Source: Cyathus striatus
Lineage: Eukaryota > Basidiomycota > Agaricomycetes > Agaricales > Nidulariaceae
DNA length: 64,000 bases
Reading direction: 5' to 3'
NCBI GenBank assembly: GCA_025738555.1
Contig: JAOVFP010000004.1
Location: forward strand, 4,340,001 to 4,404,000
The notes beneath the pieces were generated by a model, which saw only the letters and a list, made by a program, of their open reading frames with translations, searched no databases and was not told the DNA's origin. Below are positions 24,000-37,052 of the stretch, piece after piece. The stretch's first letter is position 1. Each line of letters opens with the position of its first letter. The position numbers and the translations under genes are program-made.

Positions 24000-24608
24000 T
24001 GTCATATCCGTGACAATCCCTGTACCATTGGAGTCAACTCCGGGTTTACTCCGCTTTTAGTATGTTTCCTCCGGACTATGTATACTTGTTATATATCAAA
24101 CTCTTCCTTACTAATGTTTACTTGTAACTGTTTACTTGTTCCTTCCCTTTAATATTACTACCTCGTTCTCCGGCCGCAGCCATTTCTCCTATGACTATAA
24201 TCTAGAGGCGTACTACTAGTTTACCATGTTCTACATTTCATGGAGTTTACTTATCCCTAGGATGCCACATACCCATGGGCATTACTCCGTATGCATTCGG
24301 ACAAAGTAGTTTACTATATAAACTACTCCTGTAATGTAGATAGACTTCAGTTTCAAATCAACTACGTTTACACCCTTCTCCCACTTGGGCCTTGAGCCAA
24401 CTCCGCTATTTTGCCACTTACTCCGCTTGTTCTAAATACGGAACTGGAAGTCCAAGGGGTGCAACACACAAGTTGAAGCCAACGTTCCACTACTCCCGTA
24501 CTTGTTCACTATCTCCACACACCCTACTAACGTTGTACAAGTTACTCCGCTACTTAGACTATCTCCTCCGAGGTTCTTGTCCCTAGTGGAATAGAACGGG
24601 ACGTGACA
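24000..24608. mobile_element. Solo LTR copy 1 (609 bp), TSD CTTTC
   Basis: The sequence starts TGTCATATCCGTGACA and ends GGGACGTGACA, giving TGTCA/TGACA inverted ends. It is flanked on both sides by CTTTC (23995-23999 and 24609-24613). A near-identical copy lies at 39825-40433. No internal retrotransposon genes occur between or beside them, so each is a solo LTR left by recombination. CpG sites are well preserved. Confidence 0.88.
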
Positions 24609-26734
24609 CTTTCTTTCCCCTCTTCTTGTGCTCTCTCTCTCTGCTGTGTGGTCTCGTCATCGTTGTTGCCATTCAAGCTCACCAGGTCTCATGTCATCAG
24701 ATCAGGGTCTAGGTCTCAGGGATTTGGTAAGTCCGTGTTCTGTCAAGCTCTACACTTTGTTTCATGTGCTGACTTTGTCAATAATCATATTGTCTGTTCT
24801 GGGCTTTTGGTACTCATGTATAGAACACAACATTGTGTTTTTAGAAGGTAAAGTTTTATGTTTTATTTGTTTTAAAGGGTTTTGAGCCTGTACTAACATG
24901 GAGTATGTGTTTTTAACAGTTTTATTTTATCCCTGGTTTAATTATGGGAGATGGCGTGGGAACTCAGCCCCTCCCTGCTGTTTCCTTTACTCAATGTGTT
25001 CAGTACTGGAGTCTCAAAATTGTGACTTGAAGAATTTTAAAATTAGGTATGTTGTTTTCTTTTTACATGCATATCACCTCCCTCCCCCTTTTCCCTCCTT
25101 TTCTAATTAAGGCTGGTAAGTCTCATTCCCCGCTTCTTTTTTAGTGTTAACATTTGCATCTTCCCCCAGCCCTCCTCAATGAAGTCAGCATGCCAAGTTC
25201 TTTGTGCTGTCTCCCTTTCCATGCCAACAGCCCATGGTCTCCACCTCTTCCAACATGTCATGCCATCTCCCCACATCATCCCCCTCTCTTGTCATCGTTG
25301 ACACATCACACTGTCTCCCTCTCCATGACATCCCTCTCCTCCCCCTCCTCTCTTGTCATTGTCAGCACCTTGTGCCATTTCCTCTCCACACTGATCCCTC
25401 TTTGACTCACTGATGTCTCAGCGGCCAATGTTGCCATATGCCCACCTCCTTTGACATCCAACTGGCCCAATGACTGCCTATGTCAGCCTCTCCTCACTTT
25501 GTTGGCATCTCGACATCCCCTATCAGCCTTCCTTGTTCAATATTCCAACATCCCCAGCCCTGTTGCCTCTCACTTCCACCATCTCGCACCACCACCTCTT
25601 CATTTCTCACTATTGCCACCCTGCTTTTCACCATGCACATCGCCTTCTGCACCCAACTCAACATCCCAATGGTGCAATGACAGATGGTGTGGAGAGAGGG
25701 ACACTGTAGAGAGGGAGATGTCAAGGAAAAAGAAGATGGAATGGGGGATGGGGACATAGAGAGACGGCATGGAGGGTGGAGAGGGTGTGTGTCTCTTCAT
25801 GATGTATTCCAATGTGTATATCAGATTTGTCTGACACAATGTTACTGTATTGTACTAATGTGTATTATAACTATTTAATATATAAATTTTCATTTATATG
25901 ACCAAAGGAGTGATGCTATTGGCTGAAGTATTGGAATCCCAAGGAAATCCTACAGGACCTGCTGTAATCCTGGATGTTCTAAAGCACTCCATAGTATATT
26001 GCCAAGCCTCCATAGCACTATATAGCACTCTGTAGCATGTTACCATGTCTCTATAGTGCTTGATAGTATGTAGGGATAACTACATAGTGCTACATAAATG
26101 AACACCTTTGTTATGGTGTTATGGTGCTATGAAATGCTCTGTAGTACTACTGTAGCACTGTGTAACATAATCAGTACTTGATGATGCTAGTAAAAGCATG
26201 ACTTAATAATGGGTTCAATTTACACTATCAAACCAAGAATCTTTTCATGCTTTTTATTATCGCAAGTTGAAAAGAGGTCCTGGAGTTAGAGCTGCATGAT
26301 TTCCTAATTTTATGCCCAAGTTATAGTATTGGTAGAAGCTAAAATCACACAGTGGTAAAGTACAACTGATGTACAGGATATTGTTATAATGGGTTCAACT
26401 CTCATGTTGTGTATTCAAGCCCCATATTGCTATACTTTTTCTTTGTGCCAGACTTATTTGATTCTCAAGTAAAAGAAAAGATCACATGCAAAGTAAAGCA
26501 CACTGGTATATGGGATATTGTTGTTGGATCAGTTAAATTCCAAGGTGTGCCATTGTAGCAGATAGTTGAGTCATTTGCTTTTTATTGCCCCAAATTGATA
26601 GCAGGTCTATGCATAATGATAAAGTATTTCCTGTGGAGTTAGAAAGTGCGACTAGTGTAGTAGGTATATGATGAGTTCAATTTCTATGTTGCACTCTACC
26701 AATGCCATTCAACACCATATATATATAAAAATAG
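24609..26734. other. CpG-poor intergenic DNA with CT-rich tract and tRNA-like relics
   Basis: A CT-rich low-complexity stretch at 25154-25660 gives long but meaningless ORFs in several frames. The segments at about 26495-26552 and 26646-26697 have complementary ends (GCACAC/GTGTGC and GTGCGAC/GTTGCAC) with a GTTAAATTCC- or GTTCAATTTC-like core, again recalling decayed tRNAs. No protein gene was recognised. Confidence 0.4.
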
Positions 26735-28339
26735 GGCTGGCAAGTGGCAAAGCCCACTACCTTCCTATTTCTCTGATTTCTTAGACTTACCAATGAATAC
26801 CAAAACAGCTGTTAAAATTGACACCCATTGGGTATGAGATTTGATATGAAATTGGATTGCAGGAAATTAAATAATGGACAGTACAATAGAGAATAATTAA
26901 TACTGGCAACTTGGGCATTATTACATTCTAGCCCAAAGAATAAAAACATGTACTAGCATTGACAAGCCATGCTCTGTCAATGAGTGAATATAAACAGGAA
27001 ACCTAGATTTCTGATGACAAGTGGCAGAGCCCACTACCACTGATAAGGAAGGGAGTGGGGAAGTCACTGGAATAGAAATGAAGAGTAGATAGGACGAGAG
27101 GGGGGTTGGTGGGGTGGACTTGAATGCAAAAGATAGAAGTGGGCCAGGGTAGGACTCAAAATGAAGGCAGGGGTGTCAAAACATATTCTGAATGAGCTCG
27201 AGGAGACATAAGACAGACTATGACATGGTGAAAAGGGAGCAGAAAGAGTGTAATGAGGTGTTACTAGAGGTGGAAGCATAGTATATTGTGAGCTAGTGTG
27301 CTCTAAAAAAGATAAGCAAGTGAGTGGGGAAGAAGAATGAACAGTTGGAACACACCAAGTAACAATATTTCCTCTCCACCAGTGCATTTTGTAGTGTCCT
27401 TCAATTAAAATTCCTTGTTACCTTCAAGTCCTAGTAGAGATGTACATTGATTTTCAGTAGTGACCAGCATAGTGTAATTTGACAATGTGATTTTTCGTAA
27501 TGGAGGATAGTAAAGACTTATCAACAAAGTCTATGAGATGAAACAGGAAGAGGTTCAGAACAACATGGTGGCTGACTTCTCTTCATATTCCAACAAACCA
27601 CTTTCTGAGTAGCAAATACATACTGTGTTTACAGACCAGGACATAGTGAATTCCTGAGTGTAATCCATTAGTTTATGACAATCAATAGGAATACAAAATA
27701 GAATAAGGCTTACATTAGATAGCAGTGATCCTCTAAATTGGCATTCATTGACAAGTAGAGGTGCTCCATTGAGAAGAGGTCATCAGCGAAAGGAGGGCCA
27801 TCACACTCCACTTTGCCATGCCCACTGACAACCACCATGCACCACAATACAGACCTGATACTTGGAATCCGACACCCAAGAAATGGCAATGTCATGCCAT
27901 CTGTGAGCTTGAGTCAGACAAAGGAGGAATACTACAAGTGATTTTGATCCATGATGTACATACAGTGAGATAGAGGATGGGAGGTACGAGGTTGAGGGCC
28001 AGTGTGAAAGCATATGATGGTTGCAGTTGTGTGTTGAATCTGGGAGAAAGGAGGAAGGCAGGGAAATTAGAAGTCAAGACCTCTCGACAGGGTCTATAAG
28101 AAACTTAAAGGAATATGGAGAAACTTGAAAGTGAACAGTTTATTCACACACCATTGCAATACACAGCTGACCCCCATTGTATTCCCCACTGGCAATCACT
28201 TTTCACTACAATACTTCATTGGTGAATGTTTACATAGTGTCATTCTGGACCTACAAAAATCAAGACAGAGACTGTAGGGAAGACAATGATCAGAATGACC
28301 AGAGGTGGGAACCCAACTACCTTAAAAGGTAGTGGGAAT
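26735..28339. mobile_element. Second copy of the hairpin-ended element
   Basis: The left end GGCTGGCAAGTGGCAAAGCC followed by CACTACCTT and the right-end hairpin ACTACCTT-AA-AAGGTAGT plus GGGAAT match the ends of the element at 14238-15526. The interior has only broken minus-strand ORFs (for example near 27890-28080) that I do not recognise. A further left end at 27015-27038 suggests nesting or a chimeric structure. Confidence 0.35.
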
Positions 28340-28708
28340 ATGCTGGAGCTGTTGATTTTCATCATCAGGGAGCAGTGTTATATGCACAGTAGACATTTCT
28401 GAAAGCCTAAATCGATACTGGTACACACTATGAATGCAAAGTTGAGGAACACCAGAAGGCGACAGCTAAGAGCTCACCAATTGCAGACCTTAAAACATAT
28501 GTCTCAGTGCCAATCAGTCATGGGAATAGTAGTTTAAATAACACCAGGGACCCAATGCCCAATGAGCAAACAGTGCCTCCCCACCACCATCAGGCCCAAT
28601 GCAACCTGATTAGGGGAAACCAAACTTGGCTCTTTTGTTGCACCAAGCAGTTTTTTTGTTGCATGGGAACTTTGATTTGTTTCGACCAAGGTTTGGCAAC
28701 CCCACATC

Positions 28709-29139
28709 TAGTCTCAGCTACCCAGCCATTAATGCCAGAAGAAATCCAAATTAGGATTTCCCAGCGGTAACATCTGGGATAGAACCAACAGGTTTGGCAG
28801 GAGTTTGCATTCAGTGTTCTCGGACTTCGTGAGCCCTCATCTGCTGGCATAATTTGATGGCTTTTGACATTAGTAATCGTATTAGTCACAGTTATGATGT
28901 AATTTGATGTATTTAATCACATTATGTAATCGCTTTGATTTCGATTGCATCACATTGATTTGAATCGCCTCATGTTGATTTGAATTGCATTGCATGTGCA
29001 TTGTGCACACATTGCATGCACATGTGGTAGTTATGTGGATTTGGATTGTGCTGCATGTGTGTTCACCTCTATTATCTTTCCACTCATCATCTCCTCCCCT
29101 CATACCTCACTTTTGTTACATTCAGCTTGCTGAGCTATG
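28709..29139 (+). repeat. Left terminal inverted repeat
   Basis: This is homologous in inverted orientation to 37053-37441, with a few substitutions and about 42 extra bases in a region of repeated TTGATTTGAAT and GCATTGCATG motifs. Homology stops right after the ATG start codon of the helicase gene. Confidence 0.88.
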
Positions 29140-31146
29140 GATGATCTTACAATCTGGCCTCCTCAATGCAACAAGAGAGCAAGAACTGATAAAGATGAGT
29201 CACCACCAACAACTCCAACTCCTGTTCAGTTCCAGACAGAGACTTCAAGCTTGATTTCACATACACCAACACTCAATAAACAAAATTTTCGAAATGGCTT
29301 TGTCTCTGCCCCTAAAGCTCTCTCTTTCTCACCCTATGTCATTGCTTCCTCTGGAAAAACAAGGGGAAAAGCATTGAATTTCTCCTCATCTCCAAGAGTG
29401 TTCTCTATACAAGATCTCTCTGCTAATGAATGGAACCATTTGGCATATTCTCATAACTTGCTTCAAGAAAATGAAAAGCTGCATGACTATCAAATTGAAG
29501 GTGCAAATGAGATGCTAGAACATAAGTTAGATATCTGTGTAGTAGCTCCAACTGGTGCTGGAAAGTCAATGTTATGGATACTACCTCTCTTAGCACAGAA
29601 GAGTGGTATCTCACTTGTTATTGTCCCATTTACAAGCTTAGGTGTTCAAGGAGAGAATTGGTGTGTCACATTTGAATATTTTAACACTATGACTATCCTT
29701 TCTAAGTTGATCTTTCTTTTCAGTCATAAGAATTCAAACATCTCTTGTTCATTTCTCTGCTCAACAAACTCAAGTTTTGATATTCTCAAGAAAATAGCAT
29801 TGTGTGATGAAATGCATGTTGTGTATATATGCCCAGAGATGCTTGAGACACAAAAAATAGCTGAGATACTTCATTCAGTCTCATTTCAAGATCGCCTTTC
29901 AGCTGTTTACATTGATGAAGCACATTCTATATATGAGAGTGCCTCATGGTGCCCCTCCTACACACATTTACATCTTCTATGACATGTGCTTGGCCCTACA
30001 ATTCCTTTGGTAGCATTATCTGCAACATTGCCAAGGCACTATTGTGATATGCTTATTATTTATGCTGGTTTTCGCCCTGAGTATTATTTCATCAATCTGG
30101 GAAACTTTTGTCCAGAATTGAAAACTATTGTGAAGAGAATGCAGCACTCTGCTAGCTCTTTCCTTGATTTAGGATTTGTAATAAGTCTAGCTGAACAGCT
30201 ATCAATGATCATATATTGTGATAATACTGATATGCTTAAAGATATGTTCTGGTGGATACATAAACAGCTGTCCTCTGCTAATCTTCCTGTTGCTTGGCTT
30301 GATATTCTACATGCTGGGCTGTCTGAGGAACATGAACAGCAGTGCATTACTTGCATGTCAAAGGGGCATATCAAAATTTTATTGGGATCAGAGAAGATTG
30401 GTGCAGGTATGGACTTCCCAGCAGTTGGACTTGTTGTGCAATACCAATGTCATGGACTGTCTATTGTCCAATGGGAACAGTGGAGAGGTAGAGGAGCCCG
30501 AAGCAAAGGATCAACTGCAACTGGAGTAATTCTAGTTGAAAAATCAATGACTGGTTATGCATCAGACTCTCCAACTATTAAGAATTCTAAATATGAGGAT
30601 ATGGGTCTTCTTGATCTTGTTCAGGCTGACCAATGCTTACAACAGTGCACTGATAAGTGGCTTGAAAACCCACCTCGCAGTGATGATATTCCTTGCAACT
30701 CATGTATGAACTGCAACCCCCAACTAACACTTCTCACAAACCACTATACTTTCATGCCTGAGAATATTTCAAAAGCACCTTGGCTTAAAATCTCTGACAG
30801 TAATGTGCAAAAGATTTATGATGCTCTCTTTCAGTGGAGGTGGGCAACATGGTTATCTGATTGGAAGGATGACTGGCCTGCCTATGGACCAGAGTCATTG
30901 GTATCAAAGAAAGATCTACTTGTGATTGCAAAGAAAGCCCTTACCATTAAGAATATCAATGATCTTTATGCAGTGACCTCTATTCTACATCTTGAGTCTC
31001 TTTCTCCTTCACTTCTTATTGCACTTCATTCTGCAGTACATCATGTTTGTGGTGATGAGTCTGAGTCTGAACCTACTTCACAAGTGGAATTGGCTATTCC
31101 AACTGAGTTGCAATGGCAAATGACTCAGGGACCTGAAACATTTTAA
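29137..31146 (+). pseudogene. RecQ-like DEAD/DEAH helicase with one premature stop
   Basis: Two exons, 29137-29660 and 29724-31146, would encode 648 residues. Motif I is APTGAGKS (about residues 137-144), motif II is DEAH (about 239), motif III is SATLP (about 274), and a motif VI-like QWRGRGAR lies near residue 430. A Cys-rich CNSCMNCN segment follows in the C-terminal third. This is the helicase core of the RecQ type that is repeatedly found as mobile or amplified genes in mushrooms. A TGA at 29980-29982 interrupts LHLL-stop-HVLGP, where related proteins carry Arg, so CGA to TGA is the simplest explanation. No other damage is seen. Confidence 0.85.
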
Positions 31147-33141
31147 TTTGGTAGTAAATGTCAAATCTTGTACAGTAATACAATATTTTCTATTGATATC
31201 TAGTAAGTCTCCTCACCATCATTTCCATTCAATCCAAATCTTTCAATATCATTCAAGTCTTCACCTTCCATACCAAGTATAAATTCCACACTTGTGTTTA
31301 ATTCTGTCTCATTTATTATTTCACCTTCCATTTCATTTGTGGTGATTGAAGAATCATTTGTGTGATGTTCTCGATATTGTAACTTGTTTCTGGCCAAATG
31401 CTTTTGATGCCCACCATTCAAACCACTAACACATTGTAAGCCATGATGGTATAAATCAATTATGGTATGTGATGATTTTTTATCTTGTGCAAAGTCAAAG
31501 ATATTGTGAGTTTGCATATGGCGAATAACAATCAAAATGTCAGTCTTCTGTTTCACATGATTGTGATATTGATTAAGATCTTCTACTCCCATTTCCTCAA
31601 ATACTCAGTCTGTTAAGTTTTGAACATATCCCATAGCTGGTACTATCTTCTCCAATACAGATGGGGAAGCATTTGATCCATGTGCACACTCTTTAATATG
31701 ATCATTCAAATGTTCCACACATAAGTCAGTGGGCTTAAAGTCTTCTTTATGTCCATGGAAATTAAAAAACATTCCATTAAATGCAACATCAGCATATGGG
31801 CTTGGCCAATCATGAATTATGTTGTGCAAAATCTCCATACATTCATTAGCATAGTTATTGCACCCTGCTGCATAATACATAGGCATCCAGAATTTAATTA
31901 TTTGAAGAACCTGAGTTGGATGGCCTTGCTTTACTGCATCATGCATTTCTCAAAGCATCATTAAGTCATGAAACAAGAGTATTGAATGACCTGTTACTGT
32001 CTCTCCTAAAATTTTCTTTATGCTCAAGTCCTCAAGTCTATCCAGAGATTGAACAAGTAAATTATCAACCACAGCAGTTGCAATTCCTGTGAGTAATTTG
32101 GAGTCTGATTGGATAATGCTTTCTAATTCATTCAATGAAGATGTTTTTGTAACTGCCATGCTTGCACTGAGTGCAAGACCTTGAAGAATAACATCCAAAT
32201 GATCCCCAGAAATTTCTTGAAAGAGCTGAAATATAATTCATTTCATAATGCATTATACCACCAACCATACATAAACTTGAAAGGTGATCAAATGCATATG
32301 GAGAAAGATCAACAGCATGCTGGTCTTGAGCTGCATGATCACATGCAACAGTAAGACAATCTCCAAGTACAGTAAACATTGTATCCTCAAAGGTTTCCTT
32401 TGGTATTGCTAGTACCTTTCCAAAGTAATGCTCAAGGACAATCATATTTCCTTTTGTTGAGCCTTGCTCTTGATCAAATGTTGGAAGATAATATTCTTCT
32501 GTTTTTACTGGTTGAATAGCTTTTTTGTCCTCAAACTTTGGAATCAACTTCTGTAAGTAACTCAGGTTCTCCAGATTATTCACAATTATATTTTGAACAT
32601 GTATAATTGCATTCTTCTGGAATGCACCATGATCAGATTCAGAGGGAATAATGTCAATGAGTGAAATATATGGGTTAATTTTGTGACATGTTCCTGACTT
32701 CTCCTTAAATGCAAGTATGGCTGTTATAGTTTTAGCATCTTTACCAGTAGGTATTGGTAGAATAACCAGTAGTGCAGATACTTGATCATGAGTCTGAGAT
32801 TTATGCAGAGCACTTGACTCCCAAGCATTTGATATCCAATTAAAATTATCATAATGTAGCATCTTAATTTTTAATGAGTTGTTTGCAGCTTCCTTTGCCA
32901 TTTGACTAGCACTCTGACTTAGTGACTTAATTCTATTAATTTGAAACACATACAGTCCGTGATAGGCAAAGTCCACCAATTTTATTACAGTACAAAAACG
33001 AGTTTTTTAGGACAAACTAATTACAGATTCAGATTCAGAAAGTCAAAATACATATAAAAATGATGTTTTTAAGAAATTCCCACAATAAAATAGGTTTGCC
33101 AAACTTTTTGGCAAAAAAATCAACATGTTACATAACCTATT

Positions 33142-35832
33142 CTAGGATGAAATAGCTTCAAGTGCCATCATGGCCTGATTGGAGGCTTCACAGTGTCGGT
33201 GCTGTTTCCTCACAGCCCATTCTGCTGCTTCACCTGTTAAACCACACCTATAAGCACTCATGAATCACCATGTTCGGTTAATAAAATGGCAAATAACATC
33301 CAGAGGACAAGCATCTAAGTATTTCATAACTGCATTTTTTGCATCTTGAAATGTTCTTTTCTCTTCTTCACAATACTGATATTTTACCCATCCCCAGTAC
33401 TGTTAAAATGTATTGAATAATTTAGACTTGAATTATAATAGAAAATATACATACCATTTCTATTGGATTCAATTCACAATGAAATTTTGGCAGAAACATA
33501 CAAATATGTCCAGCATTGGTGATTAATATTTCAAGCATTGACTTCTGGTTGACAAAATCATCTTGCTGGCTAAGGAGACAGGCCATGCAACAATCTTTAC
33601 TTTCAAAAGGACAAACTGGTGAGCATTTTGCACAAAGATGAGAAACATCAAAACCTTGTTCTTCTAAAACTGTCTGCAGTCCTTTTGGCCTCCCATCAGA
33701 TAGTGTCATTGGCTGAACCTTTCCTCGATGCTCAACTGATGGATTTGTCTCAGGAATAACTGTATCATGTTGGATACACTGCTTGCCTCCATCATGTTTA
33801 TTCATCTCAAAAGCTTTGAGTGCATCTGATGGGAGAGAGGCATGGCAGATGAGTTGTCAAATATAAATAGTGCTTGCTTCATTGGATGAGCTTCTTCAAA
33901 GATGGATATTGCATCTTCCATCTGCTTCAGAAGCTGTGCACAGTCCCACCAAGCATCTCCATTTGCACCTGGGAATATTATTTTACAGGCATTTCTTTTA
34001 ATAGTCCCATTTTCATCTGTTACAACTAACTGTCCAGTTTCTGGAGTGATGAAACTGGAAACATGAACTATTCTTCCTCTCCCTTTTGAGTGCATTGGCT
34101 GCTTTCCTTTCTCAATCCTGACATTGATTATCAGAGTGGATCAATAATTCAAAATATAACATTTACATACCATGTTTTTGTAGGTGAATCATGATGGTGA
34201 AAAGAGCTTTCATCATGAAATATAGGGATAATTTCTCTTTCTCCTTCTTCCAACTGAGGTGGAACCCTAGTAAGTTCTGCACCTTCATAATGAGCCATTT
34301 CCTTTTCATATTCTTCCATTTCAGGAAGATATTTTGCATCCCAGTACTTCTCTACATCTGGACAGTTGTGACCATCTTTATAAACACCTTTTTTAACACT
34401 TGAGTGGCGCCATCCCAATATAAGTAGCCATCATTGAACAGTATGCAAACTGATTGGTCATGTTGGGTGAATATTGAGATCAGGGAATATCTGTTCATTG
34501 ATTGCTTTCTGAAAATTCTTTGGTGTCACTGTACCAGGCTTCTGACTATGAAGATAATTTAGAGACAGCAATTTAACATTTTCATCATTAAGATATGAAT
34601 GAGCCTTCCTTCCCCCTCCTCATGTCTCTTCTGGAAGCTGCTCAAAGATCTGGTAATGCCATGCTAGAGATCTAACTCGACATGCAAACCAAGCTTGTCC
34701 CTTTTCAACATGCCAAAAATTAGCAATGGATTCACTTGCTTCAATACATGACATTCCATTAAGCTGAGCAGTAGCAAAATTTGAAAGTATCATGAGCTGA
34801 TTAATTTTTGAGATGGGAAGAGTATTCTGTTGTTTCTTTAAATCATCCTGTATCTGCCTGCGAAGGAAATCCCAATCTTTTATATTAGGTGTGGAACCCT
34901 GCAAATTATTTTCCAGCTCCTCATCCAGCATTTCATTCTCATTAATATCCAAAGATTGGTTCATATTAAATTCAAGTGGTAGTGCATCTTCCTCTTCATC
35001 ATGTGTGGAACCCTGCAAATCATTTTCAAGCTCCTCATCCAGCATTTCATTCTCATTAATGTCCAAAGATTGGTTCATACTAAATTCAGATGGTGGTGCA
35101 TCTTCCTCTTCATCATCCAGAGTCAAAGACTTATGAGATTCCTGTACTGGAGAACTGACACAGCTGACACTATGGTCTGATCCAGTATCAATTGCATCTT
35201 CAACAGAGCTGGAGCTGGACTCTATTTCAGCTGCAGAACACTTCAGTGATCCAGTATTTATTTTAACAAAATTGTCAAGAGTAGATTGTGTCTTCCATGC
35301 CTTCTTGTAACAATATCTTGTCCACTTAGACTTGCTCATAACATCAGGACCTTTTATATATGACTTTGGGCAATCTGAAGAGGACTTATTTTAGTTCAAA
35401 GTCATATCCAAAAAGTGTAATTACCTTTTTTTCAAGCTTTGCTCTCTTGAGCTTTGGAGGAATCCAGTCACTGTCATTGGGATCATTATCTAAAGCCATA
35501 TCTGCAAGCTTCTTTCCAAACTCTTCATCTGCTACATGATTCCAGTCAAGCTCAAAGTCATCCTCCTCCAAAGCAATGTCCTCCAGATCCTCATCTGAGC
35601 AGTAAGGGTCTTGAAGAAATTCATCATCCTCACTGATTAGCTGTGGTTTAGACACACTTATAGATCCCCCACTGATCACATCACTGATCACATTTTCAGG
35701 ACTTGTATTGGGCTCTGGGGAGGATGTATTAGTGACAGATGGTGGGGAGGACCTTTGAAGATTAGTTCTTGATTGATTATTGCAAAGTCCACTTGTATTT
35801 TGGCTCTTTTTCTTGGGTTGACCTCCAGGCAT
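33142..35832 (-). pseudogene. DDE transposase of the nested element (basidiomycete Tc1/IS630-like type)
   Basis: The likely start is ATG at 35832 (MPGGQPKKKS). An acidic region follows, then KSKWTRYCYKKAWKTQST, WRHSSVKKGVYKDGH, and the catalytic landmarks HDESSFHHHD (first D), LFIFDNSSA (second D) and FLPKFHCELNPIE (E). After an intron (about 33402-33450) the tail runs to TAG at 33142-33144. The spacing between the second D and E is longer than in classic Tc1, with a Cys-containing insert CSPVCPFESKDCCMACL. Damage: TGA at 34620, 34458, 34431 and 33265, each where Arg is expected, and a one-base deletion near 33843. The gene cannot make an active enzyme now. Confidence 0.8.
34891..35118 (-). 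repeat. Two-copy 114-bp tandem duplication inside the transposase ORF
   Basis: Two adjacent 38-codon units encode near-identical acidic segments containing MNQSLDINENEMLDEELEN. The period is exactly in frame and lies in the disordered N-terminal region. Confidence 0.8.
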
Positions 35833-37052
35833 GGTGGCTGGAAAGATGAATTTTTGGTGCCCATCAAAGCGATTTAGGGGCTGATATTTTTGCGGGATCA
35901 TACCGCAATCGATGAAAGGATGCTAAAAATACATTTTTCATGATTTTTACTATTTTTTATAGCCGAGTGCCAATTTTTTGGGTCAAAAAATAAATAAAAT
36001 CAGAAATTGAAAAATCAGCTCATGGAATCTTAATTAATACATTGTAACTATGCTATTCCGATGGTTTTCGGAGTTTAAAACATATTTGTCATTGCTGAAA
36101 AACTCACTTAAGTTCACTCAAAAAATTAGCGGTTTTGCTTGTCACAGACTGTAGGATGTGCAAATTCCAAATTGATTAAGTATTTGGATGAGACATTTGG
36201 GCATGTGGTTATCCCAGAAGATCAATGAATTGATAGCTTGATGATAATTTGTCTTCTGACTTCAAAGATTTAGTGCTATTGAAGTAATCATTATCCAGCC
36301 CTATTCATTGTAAGTACTCTGTTTGTTTCTGAAGTAGAAATTACACATACAAAGTCTCTATTCCTTTTAGAACCATTGTCTGTACCTGGTGTAATGAAAG
36401 CCTTAATCAATTTTTGAAAATGCAGAGTGACTTCATCATATAAAGCTCCAAGATGTTTTACTTGAAATTGATTCACATTTGCAACATTGATTTTAGCAAT
36501 AGAAAAGCGAAGCTCCTCAGCTTTTTGAGTATGTGGTCCAGTAGATGCCCTATTGGTGATGTGGCTGCTTTCATGAGCACATATAATGGCTGCCTTCTCC
36601 ATGATCCATTCTACCATTGCATCATCTTTCAATCCACCTTGATGATTCCACCAATTTTCCATCATTTTGATATGAGAATCCCCAGCATAAAATATTCCAG
36701 CTGATGCCTTTAGAGTTACATCATCTGATTTGAAAAGACCAATGAAAAATTCAGCCAATGAAAGCCATGAATACATATCTTGCATATGTGCAATAGTTCC
36801 AAGAATTTTCTGATCTAAAGTTGTTGGTGATCTTTGCTCTTTTTTAACTTCAAAATCTTGATCAGTAGGATCATCCTCCAGTAATTCAGAGCTTGGATTT
36901 AAAGCCAGAAGATACTCATCACATATACTTGGGTCAATAGGCAGTGGTGATGAAGGTGGTAGGCCAGGAGAGGTTATTGCTTCAGGTTCACTGTAGTCTG
37001 AATGAAATTGCATCCCATCAGGGAGATAAAACCCAAATGTAGGCAACTTAGG

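Larger units (their letters stand above)
32953..36151. mobile_element. Nested DDE transposon with TA target duplication
   Basis: The ends CAGTCCGTGATAGGCAAA (left) and CAGTCTGTGACAAGCAAA (right, inverted) form imperfect inverted repeats of about 30 bp. They are flanked by TA at 32951-32952 and 36152-36153. It contains one minus-strand transposase gene. A shorter relative with better conserved ends is at 40498-41624. Confidence 0.82.

Noticed and set aside
25154..25760. Several overlapping ORFs of 66-102 codons
   Set aside because: They are products of a CT-rich low-complexity tract, occur in all frames and have no domain-like features.
29137..31146. Two adjacent helicase genes
   Set aside because: The two ORFs are in one frame, separated by one TGA inside a conserved block; this is one damaged gene.
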